Shown here: positions 1-8,392 of the stretch, in pieces
Layout: each line of letters opens with the position of its first letter
Numbering within the stretch: the first letter of the stretch is position 1
NCBI GenBank assembly: GCA_020354665.1
Contig: CP070653.1
Coordinates: 1,172,971-1,211,173 of the forward strand
Length of the DNA: 38,203 nt
Direction of reading: 5' to 3'
Origin: Burkholderiales bacterium
GTDB lineage: Bacteria; Pseudomonadota; Gammaproteobacteria; Burkholderiales; Burkholderiaceae_C
The notes under the pieces: generated by a model
Seen by the model: only the letters and a program-made list of their open reading frames with translations
Told to the model about the DNA's origin: nothing
Databases searched by the model: none
Position numbers and translations under genes: made by a program

Positions 1-54
1 AATCCACGACTGACGCGGCTGCTGTCCGCGTTCGCCAATGTCGGAGAAACTTGA
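1..54 (+). CDS. 3' end of an unidentified upstream gene (partial)
   Basis: The first frame of the window is open from base 1 and ends at a TGA at 52-54, giving a C-terminal tail that ends in ...SAFANVGET. Its stop lies 35 bases before the start of the substrate-binding protein gene, so it could be the preceding gene of the same operon. Seventeen residues are too few to assign a family. The missing ATP-binding subunits of the transporter would be expected on this side, but the tail does not by itself show that this is one of them. Confidence 0.35.
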   Translation, partial: NPRLTRLLSAFANVGET

Positions 55-89
55 GCCCTTTGTCCTATCGACCCAAGGAGACATCCCAG

Positions 90-1601
90 ATGAAACCATC
101 TTTGCGTTCGCTGCTGCTGGCCGTCGCGCTGGCGCTGATCGGCTCGACATCGCAGGCGCAGACCCTGCGCATCGGCCTCGCCGAAGACCCCGATGCCCTC
201 GACCCGACGACGGCCCGCACGTTCGTCGGGCGCATCGTCTTTGCGGCACTGTGCGACAAGCTCGTCGACATCGACGAGAAACTGAACATCGTGCCGCAGC
301 TGGCAACCAGCTGGGAGTGGTCGGCCGACAACAAGGCACTGACGATGAAGCTGCGCAACGACGTCGTCTTCCATGACGGCGAGAAGTTCGACGCCGCTGC
401 GGTGAAGTACAACATCGAGCGGCACAAGACGCTGCAGGGCTCCAACCGCAGTGGCGAGTTGCGACCGGTGACGAGCGTCGATGCGATCGACCCGACGACG
501 GTGCGGCTCAACCTGAGCGCGCCGTTCGCGCCGTTGCTGGCCGCGCTGGCCGACCGGGCCGGCATGATGGTCTCGCCGAAGGCTGCGCAGGCGGCCGGTG
601 CGAATTTCGCTGCCAAGCCGGTGTGTGCCGGGCCCTATCGTTTCGTCGAACGCGTGGCGCAGGACCGTATCGTGTTCGAGCGTTTCCCTCAGTACTGGAA
701 CAAGGACGCGGTGCACTTCGAGCGCATCACCTACACGCCGATCCCCGACGCGACGGTGCGCCTGGCCAACCTGCGCTCGGGGCAGCTCGACTACATCGAA
801 CGCGTCGCCTCGTCGGACGTCGCCGGCCTGAAGGGCGACAGCCGCTTCAAAGTGGCGCGGATCACCGAGATCGGCTACCAGGGCATCACGATCAACATCG
901 GCAAGAGCGAGCGAGCACAGGCGAACCCGCTGGGCAAGGATGCGCGCGTTCGCGAAGCGTTCGAACTCAGTCTCGACCGCGACGGCATCGTGCAGGTGGT
1001 GATGGATGGCGAGGCCACGGCCGGGAACCAATGGGTGGCCCCGAGCAACGCGTTCTACGTGAAGAGCCTGCCGGTGCCCAAGCGCGATGTCGCGCGGGCC
1101 AAGGCGCTGCTGAAGGAAGCGGGCGTGACGAATCCGAGCTTCACGCTGATGACACCGACAACCAGCGACGCGCAGAAGATCGCGCAGGTGGTCCAGGCGA
1201 TGGCCAAGGAGGCCGGCTTCGACGTCAAGATCCAGGCCACCGAGTTCGCCACGTCGCTGAATCTCGCCGACAAGGGCGACTTCGACGCCTACGTGCTCGC
1301 CTGGAGTGGTCGCGCCGACCCGGACGGGAACATCTACAGCTTCGTCGGGTGCAAGCAGCCGTTGAATTACGCGGGCATCTGCCAGCCCGAACTCGACGAG
1401 CAGCTGACCATCGCGCGCACCGCCGGGAGCCTGGCGGCCCGACAGAAGGCGTACGAGCAGGTCGCTGCGCGTGTCCTCAAGGATCGCCCGGTCGTCTACT
1501 TGTACCACCGCAACTGGCTCTGGGCCTACAACGCCAAGCTCAGCGGCATCCGCGACATTCCGGACGGCTTGCTGCGTGTCCAGGGTCTGAAGATGAACTG
1601 A
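90..1601 (+). CDS. ABC transporter substrate-binding protein, peptide/nickel family 5
   Basis: A periplasmic solute-binding protein of 503 residues, the usual size of the DppA/OppA/NikA family (SBP_bac_5). The start at ATG 90 is chosen because AAGGAG sits at 74-79 and because it opens directly into a Sec signal peptide: a basic n-region (KPSLRS), a Leu/Ala-rich core and an AxA-like SQA cleavage site near residue 23. The mature protein begins with TLRIGLAEDPDALDP, the typical first strand of this family. It should capture a short peptide or related solute and deliver it to the two permeases encoded next (17 bases downstream). The neighbouring GGT-like hydrolase suggests an amide- or glutamyl-containing substrate, but that is inference. 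No ATPase gene follows. Confidence 0.9.
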   Translation: MKPSLRSLLLAVALALIGSTSQAQTLRIGLAEDPDALDPTTARTFVGRIVFAALCDKLVDIDEKLNIVPQLATSWEWSADNKALTMKLRNDVVFHDGEKFDAAAVKYNIERHKTLQGSNRSGELRPVTSVDAIDPTTVRLNLSAPFAPLLAALADRAGMMVSPKAAQAAGANFAAKPVCAGPYRFVERVAQDRIVFERFPQYWNKDAVHFERITYTPIPDATVRLANLRSGQLDYIERVASSDVAGLKGDSRFKVARITEIGYQGITINIGKSERAQANPLGKDARVREAFELSLDRDGIVQVVMDGEATAGNQWVAPSNAFYVKSLPVPKRDVARAKALLKEAGVTNPSFTLMTPTTSDAQKIAQVVQAMAKEAGFDVKIQATEFATSLNLADKGDFDAYVLAWSGRADPDGNIYSFVGCKQPLNYAGICQPELDEQLTIARTAGSLAARQKAYEQVAARVLKDRPVVYLYHRNWLWAYNAKLSGIRDIPDGLLRVQGLKMN

Positions 1602-1617
1602 GCGCGAGCGTCGCGCG

Positions 1618-2559
1618 ATGCTCGACTACCTCGTCCGGCGACTGGCCAGCATTGCGCCGACGCTGGTCTTCGTCTCGATGCTGATCTTCGGGCTGCAGCA
1701 GTTGCTGCCCGGCGATCCGGCGCAGATTCTCGCCGGCGAGGAGCAGGATCCGGCGTTGATCGCGCACCTGCGCGCCAAGCTCCACCTCGACGAGCCACTG
1801 CCGGTGCGTTACGCGTACTGGATCGGCGGGGTGCTGCGCGGTGACCTCGGCGAATCGGTTCGCACGCAGCAGCCGGTGCTCGAGCTGATCGCGCAGAAGC
1901 TGCCGGTGACGATCGAGCTGGCGCTGCTGGCGATGTTGGTCGCGCTGGCCATCGGCGTGCCGGCCGGTGTCATCGCCGCCGTCCGGCGCGACACGCCGTG
2001 GGACTATGGCGCCACGGTATTCGCGCTGTCCGGGCTCTCGATGCCCAACTTCTGGCTCGGCATCCTGATGATCCTGCTCTTCTCGGTTCAGCTCGGTTGG
2101 CTGCCGGCTTCGGGCTATACGAGCCCGACGGAGGACCTGACCGGCAACCTGGCCGCGATGCTGATGCCGGCGATCGTGTTGGGCACGGGCATCGCGGCGG
2201 TGCTGATGAGACACACGCGCAGCGCGATGCTCCAGGTCCTGTCGGCTGACTACGTTCGCACCGCGCGCGCGAAGGGGCTTTCGGAGCGCGTCGTCGTGCT
2301 GCGTCACGCGCTGCGCAATGCGCTGACGCCGGTGATCACCCTCGGCGCATTGGAGCTGGGCACGCTGTTGTCCGGTGCGGTGCTGACCGAGCAAGTGTTC
2401 ACGATCCCGGGCTTCGGCAAACTGATCGTCGACGCGGTCTTCAATCGCGATTACGCCGTCATTCAGGGCGTGGTGCTGGTCACCGCATCCGCGTACATCC
2501 TGTTGAACCTGCTCGCCGATCTGGCGTACTTCGTCGTCAACCCGCGCATGAGGCACTGA
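1618..2559 (+). CDS. ABC transporter permease, DppB type
   Basis: An inner-membrane permease of 313 residues. The N-terminus (MLDYLVRRL then a hydrophobic helix and LLPGDPA) is the standard opening of the DppB/OppB/GsiC subfamily. About six membrane segments are visible (near residues 10-30, 100-125, 135-160, 180-200, 240-265 and 285-305). The cytoplasmic EAA loop that docks on the ATPase is recognisable as YVRTARAKGLSERVV around residues 205-220. The gene starts 17 bases after the binding-protein stop and ends one base before the next permease starts, so the three are almost certainly co-transcribed. Confidence 0.92.
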   Translation: MLDYLVRRLASIAPTLVFVSMLIFGLQQLLPGDPAQILAGEEQDPALIAHLRAKLHLDEPLPVRYAYWIGGVLRGDLGESVRTQQPVLELIAQKLPVTIELALLAMLVALAIGVPAGVIAAVRRDTPWDYGATVFALSGLSMPNFWLGILMILLFSVQLGWLPASGYTSPTEDLTGNLAAMLMPAIVLGTGIAAVLMRHTRSAMLQVLSADYVRTARAKGLSERVVVLRHALRNALTPVITLGALELGTLLSGAVLTEQVFTIPGFGKLIVDAVFNRDYAVIQGVVLVTASAYILLNLLADLAYFVVNPRMRH

Positions 2560-2560
2560 G

Positions 2561-3445
2561 GTGTCGGTGGTTCTTGCCGCTTCGCCAGGGGCGCCGGTGC
2601 GCGCCCGGGCCGGGCCGTGGCAGCGCGCCGGCCGCCGGCTGCTGCGCCGCAAGGCGGCGTTGGCGGGGCTGGCCGTCGTGCTCGGCTTCGTCGCGCTGGC
2701 CCTGGCGGCGCCCTGGCTCGCGCCCTATGACCCGGTCGCCACCAGCTGGGGAGCGATCCGCAAGGCGCCGACGGCCGTGCACTGGTTCGGCACCGACGAG
2801 CTTGGGCGCGATGTGCTGTCGCGCGTGATCTGGGGGACGCAGGCCTCGCTGCTCGCCGGCGTCGTTTCGGTGAGCATCTCGCTGGCGCTCGGCGTGCCGA
2901 TCGGGCTCGTGGCGGGCTTCTTGGGCGGCTGGGCCGACGCGCTGATCTCGCGCGTCACCGACGCGTTCCTGGCGTGTCCGTTTCTCATCCTGGCCATTGC
3001 GATGGCCGCCTTTCTCGGTCCGAGCCTGACCAACGCAATGATTGCCATCGGCGTGTCTGCGACGCCGATCTTCGTCCGGCTGACGCGCGGTCAAGTCCTC
3101 GCGGTGAAGGTCGAGGATTACGTCGAGGCCGCGCGGGCGGTCGGTAACCCGCCGTGGCGCGTCGCACTGCGCCATGTGCTGCCCAACGTCACCGCGCCGC
3201 TGATCGTGCAGTCGACGCTGGCCGTGGCCGCCGCAGTGATTGCCGAGGCGAGCCTTTCGTTCCTCGGCCTCGGCCAGCAGCCCCCCGCGCCCAGCTGGGG
3301 CAGCATGCTCAATACGGCCAAGAACTACATGGACAATGCGCCCTGGATGGCGATCTGGCCGGGTCTTGCGATCTTCGTTCTCGTGCTTTCGTTCAATCTG
3401 CTCGGCGACGGCCTTCGTGATGCGCTCGATCCTCGGCAGCGCTGA
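2561..3445 (+). CDS. ABC transporter permease, DppC type
   Basis: The second inner-membrane permease, 294 residues. The start is GTG 2561, with only one base between it and the upstream TGA, which indicates translational coupling. DppC-type features are present: an N-terminal cytoplasmic tail followed by a helix (RRKAALAGLAVVLGF), then LAPYDP and the WFGTDELGRDVLSRV block typical of this subfamily, and an EAA loop (YVEAARAVGNPPWRV). The C-terminus reads FNLLGDGLRDALDPR, the classic end of DppC/OppC/GsiD proteins. It forms the heterodimeric channel with the preceding permease; the energising ATPases must be encoded elsewhere. Confidence 0.92.
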   Translation: MSVVLAASPGAPVRARAGPWQRAGRRLLRRKAALAGLAVVLGFVALALAAPWLAPYDPVATSWGAIRKAPTAVHWFGTDELGRDVLSRVIWGTQASLLAGVVSVSISLALGVPIGLVAGFLGGWADALISRVTDAFLACPFLILAIAMAAFLGPSLTNAMIAIGVSATPIFVRLTRGQVLAVKVEDYVEAARAVGNPPWRVALRHVLPNVTAPLIVQSTLAVAAAVIAEASLSFLGLGQQPPAPSWGSMLNTAKNYMDNAPWMAIWPGLAIFVLVLSFNLLGDGLRDALDPRQR

Positions 3446-3471
3446 AGGCCTGCAATTCGGGGCTTGATGGA

Positions 3472-5085
3472 GTGCCCGTGATCTTCGATTGGAACAACCC
3501 TTACCCCACCGTGCGCAACCCCGTGTTCGCGCGCAACGTCGTCGCCACCTCGGAACCGCTGGGCGCCAGTGCGGGGCTGCGCATGCTGCTCAAGGGCGGC
3601 AACGCGGTCGACGCCGCGATCGCCACCGCGGCGGCGATGACCGTCGTCGAGCCGGTTTCCAACGGCCTGGGCAGCGACAACTTCGCCATCGTCTGGGACG
3701 GCGAGCGGCTGCATGGATTGAACAGCTCCGGAACCGCGCCGACCGCGTGGACGCCAGATTACTTCGCCCGCAAGCATGGTGGCCCGATCCCGCAGCGCGG
3801 CTGGGATAGCGTCAGCGTCCCCGGCGCAGTGGCCGGCTGGGTCGCGCTGTCCGAACGCCTGGGCAGGCTGCCGTTTGCCGACCTGCTCGAGCCGGCGATC
3901 GAGCTGGCCGAACGCGGCTACGCGGTCGGTCCGATCACCGCCGACAAGTGGTCACGGCAGATGCCGGTGCTGCAGGCCGAGCCGGGCTTTGCCGAGGCGT
4001 TCCTGCCGCGCGGCCGCGCACCGGCCACCGGCGAGCACTTCCGCTTCGAGGCCGCAGGCGCGGCGCTGCGCCGCATCGCCGAGACGCGGGGCGAGGCGTT
4101 CTACCGTGGCGAGATTGCGGCGGCGATCGCCGCGCACGCGGCGGCCAACGGGGGCGCGATGACGGCCAGCGATCTCGCGGGCTTTGCACCGATGTGGGTG
4201 ACGCCGATCCGGAAGGACTATGCCGGCTACACGGTGCACGAGATTCCGCCCAACGGCCAGGGCATTGCCGCGCTGATCGCGCTGGGCATCCTCGACAAGC
4301 TCGATGTCGGCCGGTTCGCGGTCGACAGCGTCGATGCGCAGCATCTGATGATCGAGGCGATGAAGGTCGCTTTCGCCGACACCTACCGCTGGGTCGCCGA
4401 CGAGCGCGCGATGACACGGGTAAGCGCGGCCGACCTGCTCGACGACGGCTACCTGGCCGAGCGCGCGAAGCTCATCGACGAGAAGCGCGCACAGCACTTC
4501 GCACACGGCACGCCGCCGCGTGGCGGCACGGTCTACCTGAGCGCCGCCGACGAGCGGGGCATGATGGTCAGCCTGATCCAGAGCAACTACATGGGCTTCG
4601 GCAGCGGCGTCGTGGTGCCGCGCTGGGGCGTGAGCCTGCAGAACCGGGGTCACGGCTTCACGACCGACGCGCGGCATCCGAACGTCGTTGCGCCGGGCAA
4701 GCGTCCGTTCCATACGATCATCCCGGCGTTCCTGACGCGCGACGGCAAGCCGCAGATGAGCTTCGGCGTGATGGGTGGCAACATGCAGCCGCAGGGCCAC
4801 CTGCAAGCGCTGGTGCGCATGCTGACGTATCGGCAGCAACCGCAGGCCGCGTGCGATGCGCCGCGCTGGCGGGTTGCCAGCGGCAAGCTCATCGACTGCG
4901 AACCCGCAATGGATGCAGCGCTGGCCGGTGGCCTGCGCGAGCGCGGCCACGAGATCGTCGCGCAGCCCGATCCGTACATGGACTTTGGATCGGGCCAGTT
5001 CATCTGGCGCCTGTCGGACGACATCGCGCACGGCTACGTCGCCGCGAGCGACTCGCGCCGCGACGGCCAGGCGATCGGATTCTGA
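3472..5085 (+). CDS. Gamma-glutamyltransferase-like Ntn hydrolase
   Basis: A 537-residue member of the GGT family, probably cytoplasmic because there is no signal peptide. GTG 3472 is used (GTG 3478 is an equally possible start). GGT precursors cut themselves before a catalytic Thr; the match is Thr353 in GGTVYLS, predicting subunits of about 352 and 185 residues. The C-terminal glycine motif is GVMGGNMQPQGH, the form seen in GGT-like proteins such as oxamate amidohydrolase HpxW and YwrD, instead of the SPGGS of classical GGTs. The segment that carries the glutamate-binding Arg in E. coli GGT reads NSSGTAP here and has no Arg. I therefore read it as an amidohydrolase of uncertain substrate. 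It lies 26 bases after the dipeptide-type permease and probably acts on the imported compound. Confidence 0.85.
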   Translation: MPVIFDWNNPYPTVRNPVFARNVVATSEPLGASAGLRMLLKGGNAVDAAIATAAAMTVVEPVSNGLGSDNFAIVWDGERLHGLNSSGTAPTAWTPDYFARKHGGPIPQRGWDSVSVPGAVAGWVALSERLGRLPFADLLEPAIELAERGYAVGPITADKWSRQMPVLQAEPGFAEAFLPRGRAPATGEHFRFEAAGAALRRIAETRGEAFYRGEIAAAIAAHAAANGGAMTASDLAGFAPMWVTPIRKDYAGYTVHEIPPNGQGIAALIALGILDKLDVGRFAVDSVDAQHLMIEAMKVAFADTYRWVADERAMTRVSAADLLDDGYLAERAKLIDEKRAQHFAHGTPPRGGTVYLSAADERGMMVSLIQSNYMGFGSGVVVPRWGVSLQNRGHGFTTDARHPNVVAPGKRPFHTIIPAFLTRDGKPQMSFGVMGGNMQPQGHLQALVRMLTYRQQPQAACDAPRWRVASGKLIDCEPAMDAALAGGLRERGHEIVAQPDPYMDFGSGQFIWRLSDDIAHGYVAASDSRRDGQAIGF

Positions 5086-5206
5086 GTCCGGCGCGGGTGA
5101 CGCAGCCTGGTCGCGTCCGGCGCGATGCGCGGCTTGCGCTGATCTGCCACCGCGGCCGTCCGCCTCGCGCAACCGGCTCGGCGAGCAACCGCCGACAGTG
5201 GCCGAC

Positions 5207-6067
5207 ATGATGGCGAACCGCCAAGTGCCGCGGTGCGGTGCGCTGCTGCTGTCGATCGCGTGGCTCGCCGCAGTGGCCCTGGCTGCTCAACCGCCAGAGG
5301 AGGTTGCAGACGTCGTTGCGCAGTCGGTGCGTCAGTTCGAGGCCGAGGTCGACCGCCGCCTCGAGGTTCCGCGGGAAGCTCAAGCCAGGGTCATCGCGTC
5401 GACCGACGCCGCGCTCGATCGGGCCGGTGTCGGCGATCTCTCGGCTCAGCATGTGCTGGTCGTCGATCGCAGTCCGCAGGTGCAGGCGATCTTCGTGCTG
5501 CTGCGCACGCCGTCGGGGGACTGGCGCTGGATTGGCGCCTCGCCAGTGTCCACTGGCCGGGTCGGTTCATTCGAGCACTTCCGTACCCCGCTCGGCGTGT
5601 TTCGACACACGCCAGCGAATCCGGACTTTCGCGCCGAGGGCACGTTCAACGCGAACGGCATCCGCGGCTACGGCGTGCTCGGTATGCGGGTGTTCGACTT
5701 CGGATGGGTCGTTGCCGAGCGCGGCTGGGGTCGGGGCGGGTTCAGCCCGATGCGGCTGCAGATGCATGCCACCGACCCGGACTGGCTCGAGCCGCGCCTC
5801 GGTCGTGTTGAATCCAAGGGCTGCATCCGCATTCCGGCCACGCTGAACGTCTGGCTCGACCGGCGCGGAATCATCGATGCCGACTACGACCAGGCGCTCG
5901 CTGCTGGCGCGCCGATGTGGGTGCTGCGCGCCGACCGCAAGCCCACGCCCTGGCCCGGCCGTTATCTCGTGGTCATCGATTCCGGCACCCGCGTGCGGCC
6001 GCACTGGGCGCCGCGGCCAGGCTCGGCACGCGCCGCCAGCACCGCAGCGCCGGCGGCCGGCTGCTGA
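5207..6067 (+). CDS. L,D-transpeptidase family protein (YkuD domain), secreted
   Basis: A 286-residue exported protein with a YkuD catalytic domain. L,D-transpeptidases cross-link peptidoglycan stems or attach proteins to them through an active-site Cys. The signal peptide follows ATG 5207 (second ATG at 5210): hydrophobic LLLSIAWLAAVALA, cleavage near AQ at about residue 27. A stretch of about 60 helical, charged residues follows. The catalytic motif is split as usual: His187 in MHATD and Cys206 in SKGCIRIP. The motif SPVSTGRVGSFEHFRTPLGVF at 112-132 is the substrate-side strand typical of the fold. The gene stands alone between the GGT-like gene and a convergent paiB-like gene. In-frame sequence upstream of 5207 is not protein-like, so the shorter start is preferred. 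Confidence 0.85.
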   Translation: MMANRQVPRCGALLLSIAWLAAVALAAQPPEEVADVVAQSVRQFEAEVDRRLEVPREAQARVIASTDAALDRAGVGDLSAQHVLVVDRSPQVQAIFVLLRTPSGDWRWIGASPVSTGRVGSFEHFRTPLGVFRHTPANPDFRAEGTFNANGIRGYGVLGMRVFDFGWVVAERGWGRGGFSPMRLQMHATDPDWLEPRLGRVESKGCIRIPATLNVWLDRRGIIDADYDQALAAGAPMWVLRADRKPTPWPGRYLVVIDSGTRVRPHWAPRPGSARAASTAAPAAGC

Positions 6068-6084
6068 ACGACCGCAGCGCCTGC

Positions 6085-6717
6085 TCAGCGCCCGCGTTCG
6101 CGAACCAGCTGCTCGATGGCGTCAGCCGACAGTCGCACCTCGTCGTGCAGGCCGCGGGCGACCCCCGCGCGATCGGGCTCTGCGCGGTTCTGGCTCGATT
6201 TCCATTTGCCTTCGAGTCGAGTCACGACGATCTCGATGCCGACGATCGCGCGCAGCATCGAGTCGACGTAATCGGCCGGCGCGTCGGTGACAGCCCACGG
6301 CGCAGGTCGCGCCGCTTCATGCGTGTCGGTCAGCCGGCCGACCAGCGCGCGCAGCCACGCCGCATCGTCGACCGCGCGCAGCCGGCCGTGGGCCTGCACC
6401 AGCACGTAGTTCCACGTCGGCACGACCTTGCCATGCTCGGCCTTGCTCGGATACCAGCCGGGGCTCACGTACGCCTGCGGGCCGTGGAAGAGCGCGAGCA
6501 CGTCGCGTCCGTCCGCGTCGCGCCACAGCGGGTTGGCGCGTGCCACGTGGCCGCGCAGCGTGCCGTGCGTGCCCTCATTGGTGTCGTAGAGCAGCGGCAC
6601 CGGATCGGCGTCCAGCCCGTTCGCTCCACTTCGCACGATGGTTGCCAGCGGCCGGTCGCGCAGCATCGCTGCGATCGCCTCGCGCGACGGCGGCTCGAAG
6701 TGCGCCGGACGGTACAT
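6085..6717 (-). CDS. FMN-binding negative transcriptional regulator, PaiB family
   Basis: A 210-residue protein of the PaiB/FMN-binding split-barrel family. It opens with MYRPAHFEPP, the family's signature start, and contains PLLYDTNEGTHGTLRGHVARANP and the block GPQAYVSPGWYPSKAEHGKVVPTWNY near residues 79-103, which is highly conserved in PaiB. Near the C-terminus VVTRLEGKWKSSQNR is also typical. Members bind flavin; B. subtilis PaiB is described as a repressor of sporulation and protease genes, but the function in proteobacteria is not established. The gene lies 5 bases downstream of gloA on the same strand, so it may be the last gene of a thioesterase-gloA-paiB transcript. Confidence 0.88.
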   Translation of the reverse strand: MYRPAHFEPPSREAIAAMLRDRPLATIVRSGANGLDADPVPLLYDTNEGTHGTLRGHVARANPLWRDADGRDVLALFHGPQAYVSPGWYPSKAEHGKVVPTWNYVLVQAHGRLRAVDDAAWLRALVGRLTDTHEAARPAPWAVTDAPADYVDSMLRAIVGIEIVVTRLEGKWKSSQNRAEPDRAGVARGLHDEVRLSADAIEQLVRERGR

Positions 6718-6722
6718 CGCGT

Positions 6723-7124
6723 TCAGGCGTGGTCGCGTTGGATCAGCTCGACCTTGTAGCCATCGGGGTCGGTGATGAAGGCGATGACCGTGGTGCCCCC
6801 CTTCACCGGGCCGGGCTCACGGGTGATCGCCCCGCCCAGCGCGGCGGCCTTTTCGCGCAATGCCCCACACGTCGCCGCCACGTCAGGCACGCCGATCGCG
6901 ATGTGTCCGTAGGCGGTGCCGAGTTCGTACGTGTCGACGCCGTAGTTGTAGGTGAGCTCGATCTCCGCGTGTTCGGGGTTCGAGCCGTAGCCCAGAAAGG
7001 CCAGGTCGTAGTTCTGGTCGGGCCGCCGCGTCGTGCGCAGCAATTTCATGCCCAGCACCTGGGTGTAGAAGTCGATCGAGCGGCGCAGGTCGCCGACCCG
7101 CAGCATCGTGTGTAGCAGTCTCAT
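6723..7124 (-). CDS. gloA: Lactoylglutathione lyase (glyoxalase I)
   Basis: A 133-residue glyoxalase I that converts the hemithioacetal of methylglyoxal and glutathione to S-lactoylglutathione. All four metal ligands are found: His5, Glu56, His74 and Glu126, the first three at the same positions as in the E. coli Ni-type enzyme. The family strings [26 protein letters not shown] and [11 protein letters not shown] are intact. The start overlaps the stop of the upstream thioesterase gene as ATGA at 7121-7124, indicating translational coupling. The enzyme is cytoplasmic and acts in methylglyoxal detoxification. Confidence 0.97.
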   Translation of the reverse strand: MRLLHTMLRVGDLRRSIDFYTQVLGMKLLRTTRRPDQNYDLAFLGYGSNPEHAEIELTYNYGVDTYELGTAYGHIAIGVPDVAATCGALREKAAALGGAITREPGPVKGGTTVIAFITDPDGYKVELIQRDHA

Positions 7125-7663
7125 TGCGTTTGCCTCGCGTCCATGATCAGGCAGGTCGTGCTGGCATGCGCATACAACGCGCCGTCAGGGCCGACGAGAC
7201 GGCCCTCGGCAGTGCCGATGCGAGCACCCTGGTAAATGCTCGTCCCGATCGCGCGCACCAGCGGAACGCGGTCGGTCAGCGGTTTGACAAAGTTCACCTT
7301 GATCTCCAGCGTGGTGTAGATCTTGCCTGACGGCAACAGACTGTGCACGGCGCACGCCAGCGCCGAGTCGAGCAGTGTCGCGATCCAGCCGCCATGAACG
7401 CTGCCCGCGGGGTTGTAGTGCGCGAACTGGGGCTTGCCCTGGAACACCGCGCGCCCCGCGGCAATCTCGACCAGCAGGAACCCCAGCGTATCGGAAATCG
7501 GGGCGTGCGGGATGCGACCGTCGAGCATGCTTTCGAAGAAAGCCAGCCCCGGCGCTCCGGCCAGCTGCTCGGGGCGGGTAACCCCGGCCGAACTTCCGCG
7601 GGCCTTGACTTCGGCTTCCCGGGCCTGCCAGTCGGCGAGGGTAGCCGTTGCGTCGTCGTTCAC
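7121..7663 (-). CDS. PaaI-type hotdog-fold thioesterase
   Basis: A single hotdog-fold thioesterase of the PaaI/YbgC-like group, 180 residues from the chosen start. I use GTG 7663 because GGGAG lies six bases upstream; a longer frame begins at ATG 7693 but has no visible ribosome binding site. The active-site segment reads [21 protein letters not shown] (residues 81-101) with the conserved HGG and Asp, and the later strand [11 protein letters not shown] is the usual second half of the fold. Family members hydrolyse aromatic or medium-chain acyl-CoA esters; the substrate cannot be read from the sequence. Coupled to gloA by an ATGA overlap. Confidence 0.85.
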   Translation of the reverse strand: MNDDATATLADWQAREAEVKARGSSAGVTRPEQLAGAPGLAFFESMLDGRIPHAPISDTLGFLLVEIAAGRAVFQGKPQFAHYNPAGSVHGGWIATLLDSALACAVHSLLPSGKIYTTLEIKVNFVKPLTDRVPLVRAIGTSIYQGARIGTAEGRLVGPDGALYAHASTTCLIMDARQTQ

Positions 7664-7787
7664 AGTCTGCTCCCGGCAAGAGACCATCGCCATCGTGCCA
7701 CGCCGCGCGCCTGCGTCTCAGCATCCCCCTGGAACCCGACGATGGCGGCGCCGCGCAGCGCGGCAGTCGTTGAGTCGGACACCGGTC

Positions 7788-8354
7788 CTACAGCCCCACG
7801 CCGGCGACGACAAGCACGCCGACGATCGCAAACACCAGCGCCGCGATGCGGCGCACCCAGGCCATCGGCAGCCAGTCCATCGCGCGCTCGCCGAACAGCA
7901 CGATCGGCACGTTGGCGATCATCATCCCCAGCGTGGTCCCCGCTGTGACCGCCACCAGCGACTGGAATTGCGCGGCCAGCACGATCGTGGCGACCTGCGT
8001 CTTGTCGCCCATCTCGGTGAGGAAGAACGCGATGACCGTGACACCGAACACGCCGAGCCCGCGGCGGTCACGGTCCTCGCTGTCGTCGGACGTGTCGGGT
8101 ACCAGCATCCACACGGCCACGGCCACGAACGACAGCCCAGCAAGCCACCGTGCCCAATCGGGATCGACGAGCGTGATCGCCCAGCCACCAAGCGCCGCGG
8201 CGGCAGCATGATTGGCCAGCGTGGCCACCAGGATGCCGGCAATGATCGGCAGCGGCTGGCGATAACGCACGGCCAGCAGCAAGGCCAGCAACTGCGTCTT
8301 GTCGCCGATCTCGCCGAGCGCGACCGTGCCGGTGGAAACCAGGAATGCCTGCAT
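7788..8354 (-). CDS. TMEM165/GDT1 family cation transporter
   Basis: A 188-residue membrane protein with the duplicated architecture of the UPF0016/GDT1 family: two halves of three helices, each carrying the signature E-x-G-D-K-T, here at residues 15-20 and 114-119. Known bacterial members export Mn2+ (MneA-type), so manganese homeostasis is the likely role, from family knowledge. An acidic loop (DTSDDSEDRDRR, about 87-98) joins the halves. The start lies 38 bases from the stop of the MBL-fold gene on the same strand, which leaves no room for the yybP-ykoY type Mn riboswitch that often precedes this family. Confidence 0.9.
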   Translation of the reverse strand: MQAFLVSTGTVALGEIGDKTQLLALLLAVRYRQPLPIIAGILVATLANHAAAAALGGWAITLVDPDWARWLAGLSFVAVAVWMLVPDTSDDSEDRDRRGLGVFGVTVIAFFLTEMGDKTQVATIVLAAQFQSLVAVTAGTTLGMMIANVPIVLFGERAMDWLPMAWVRRIAALVFAIVGVLVVAGVGL

Positions 8355-8392
8355 TCAAAACCTGCGTGATCGGTCGTGTTGGCCCGCCTGCC

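Noticed and set aside
1540-2652. A 370-codon frame antisense to the first permease
   Set aside because: Repetitive Arg/Gln/His composition, no motif; DppB-type permease is clear on the plus strand.
4856-5206. N-terminal extension of the L,D-transpeptidase frame into the GGT-like gene
   Set aside because: Arg/Ser/Ala-rich, not protein-like, and it would remove the signal peptide from the N-terminus.
8355-8392. A yybP-ykoY type Mn riboswitch before the GDT1 transporter
   Set aside because: Only 38 bases separate the gene from its neighbour, too few for that riboswitch.
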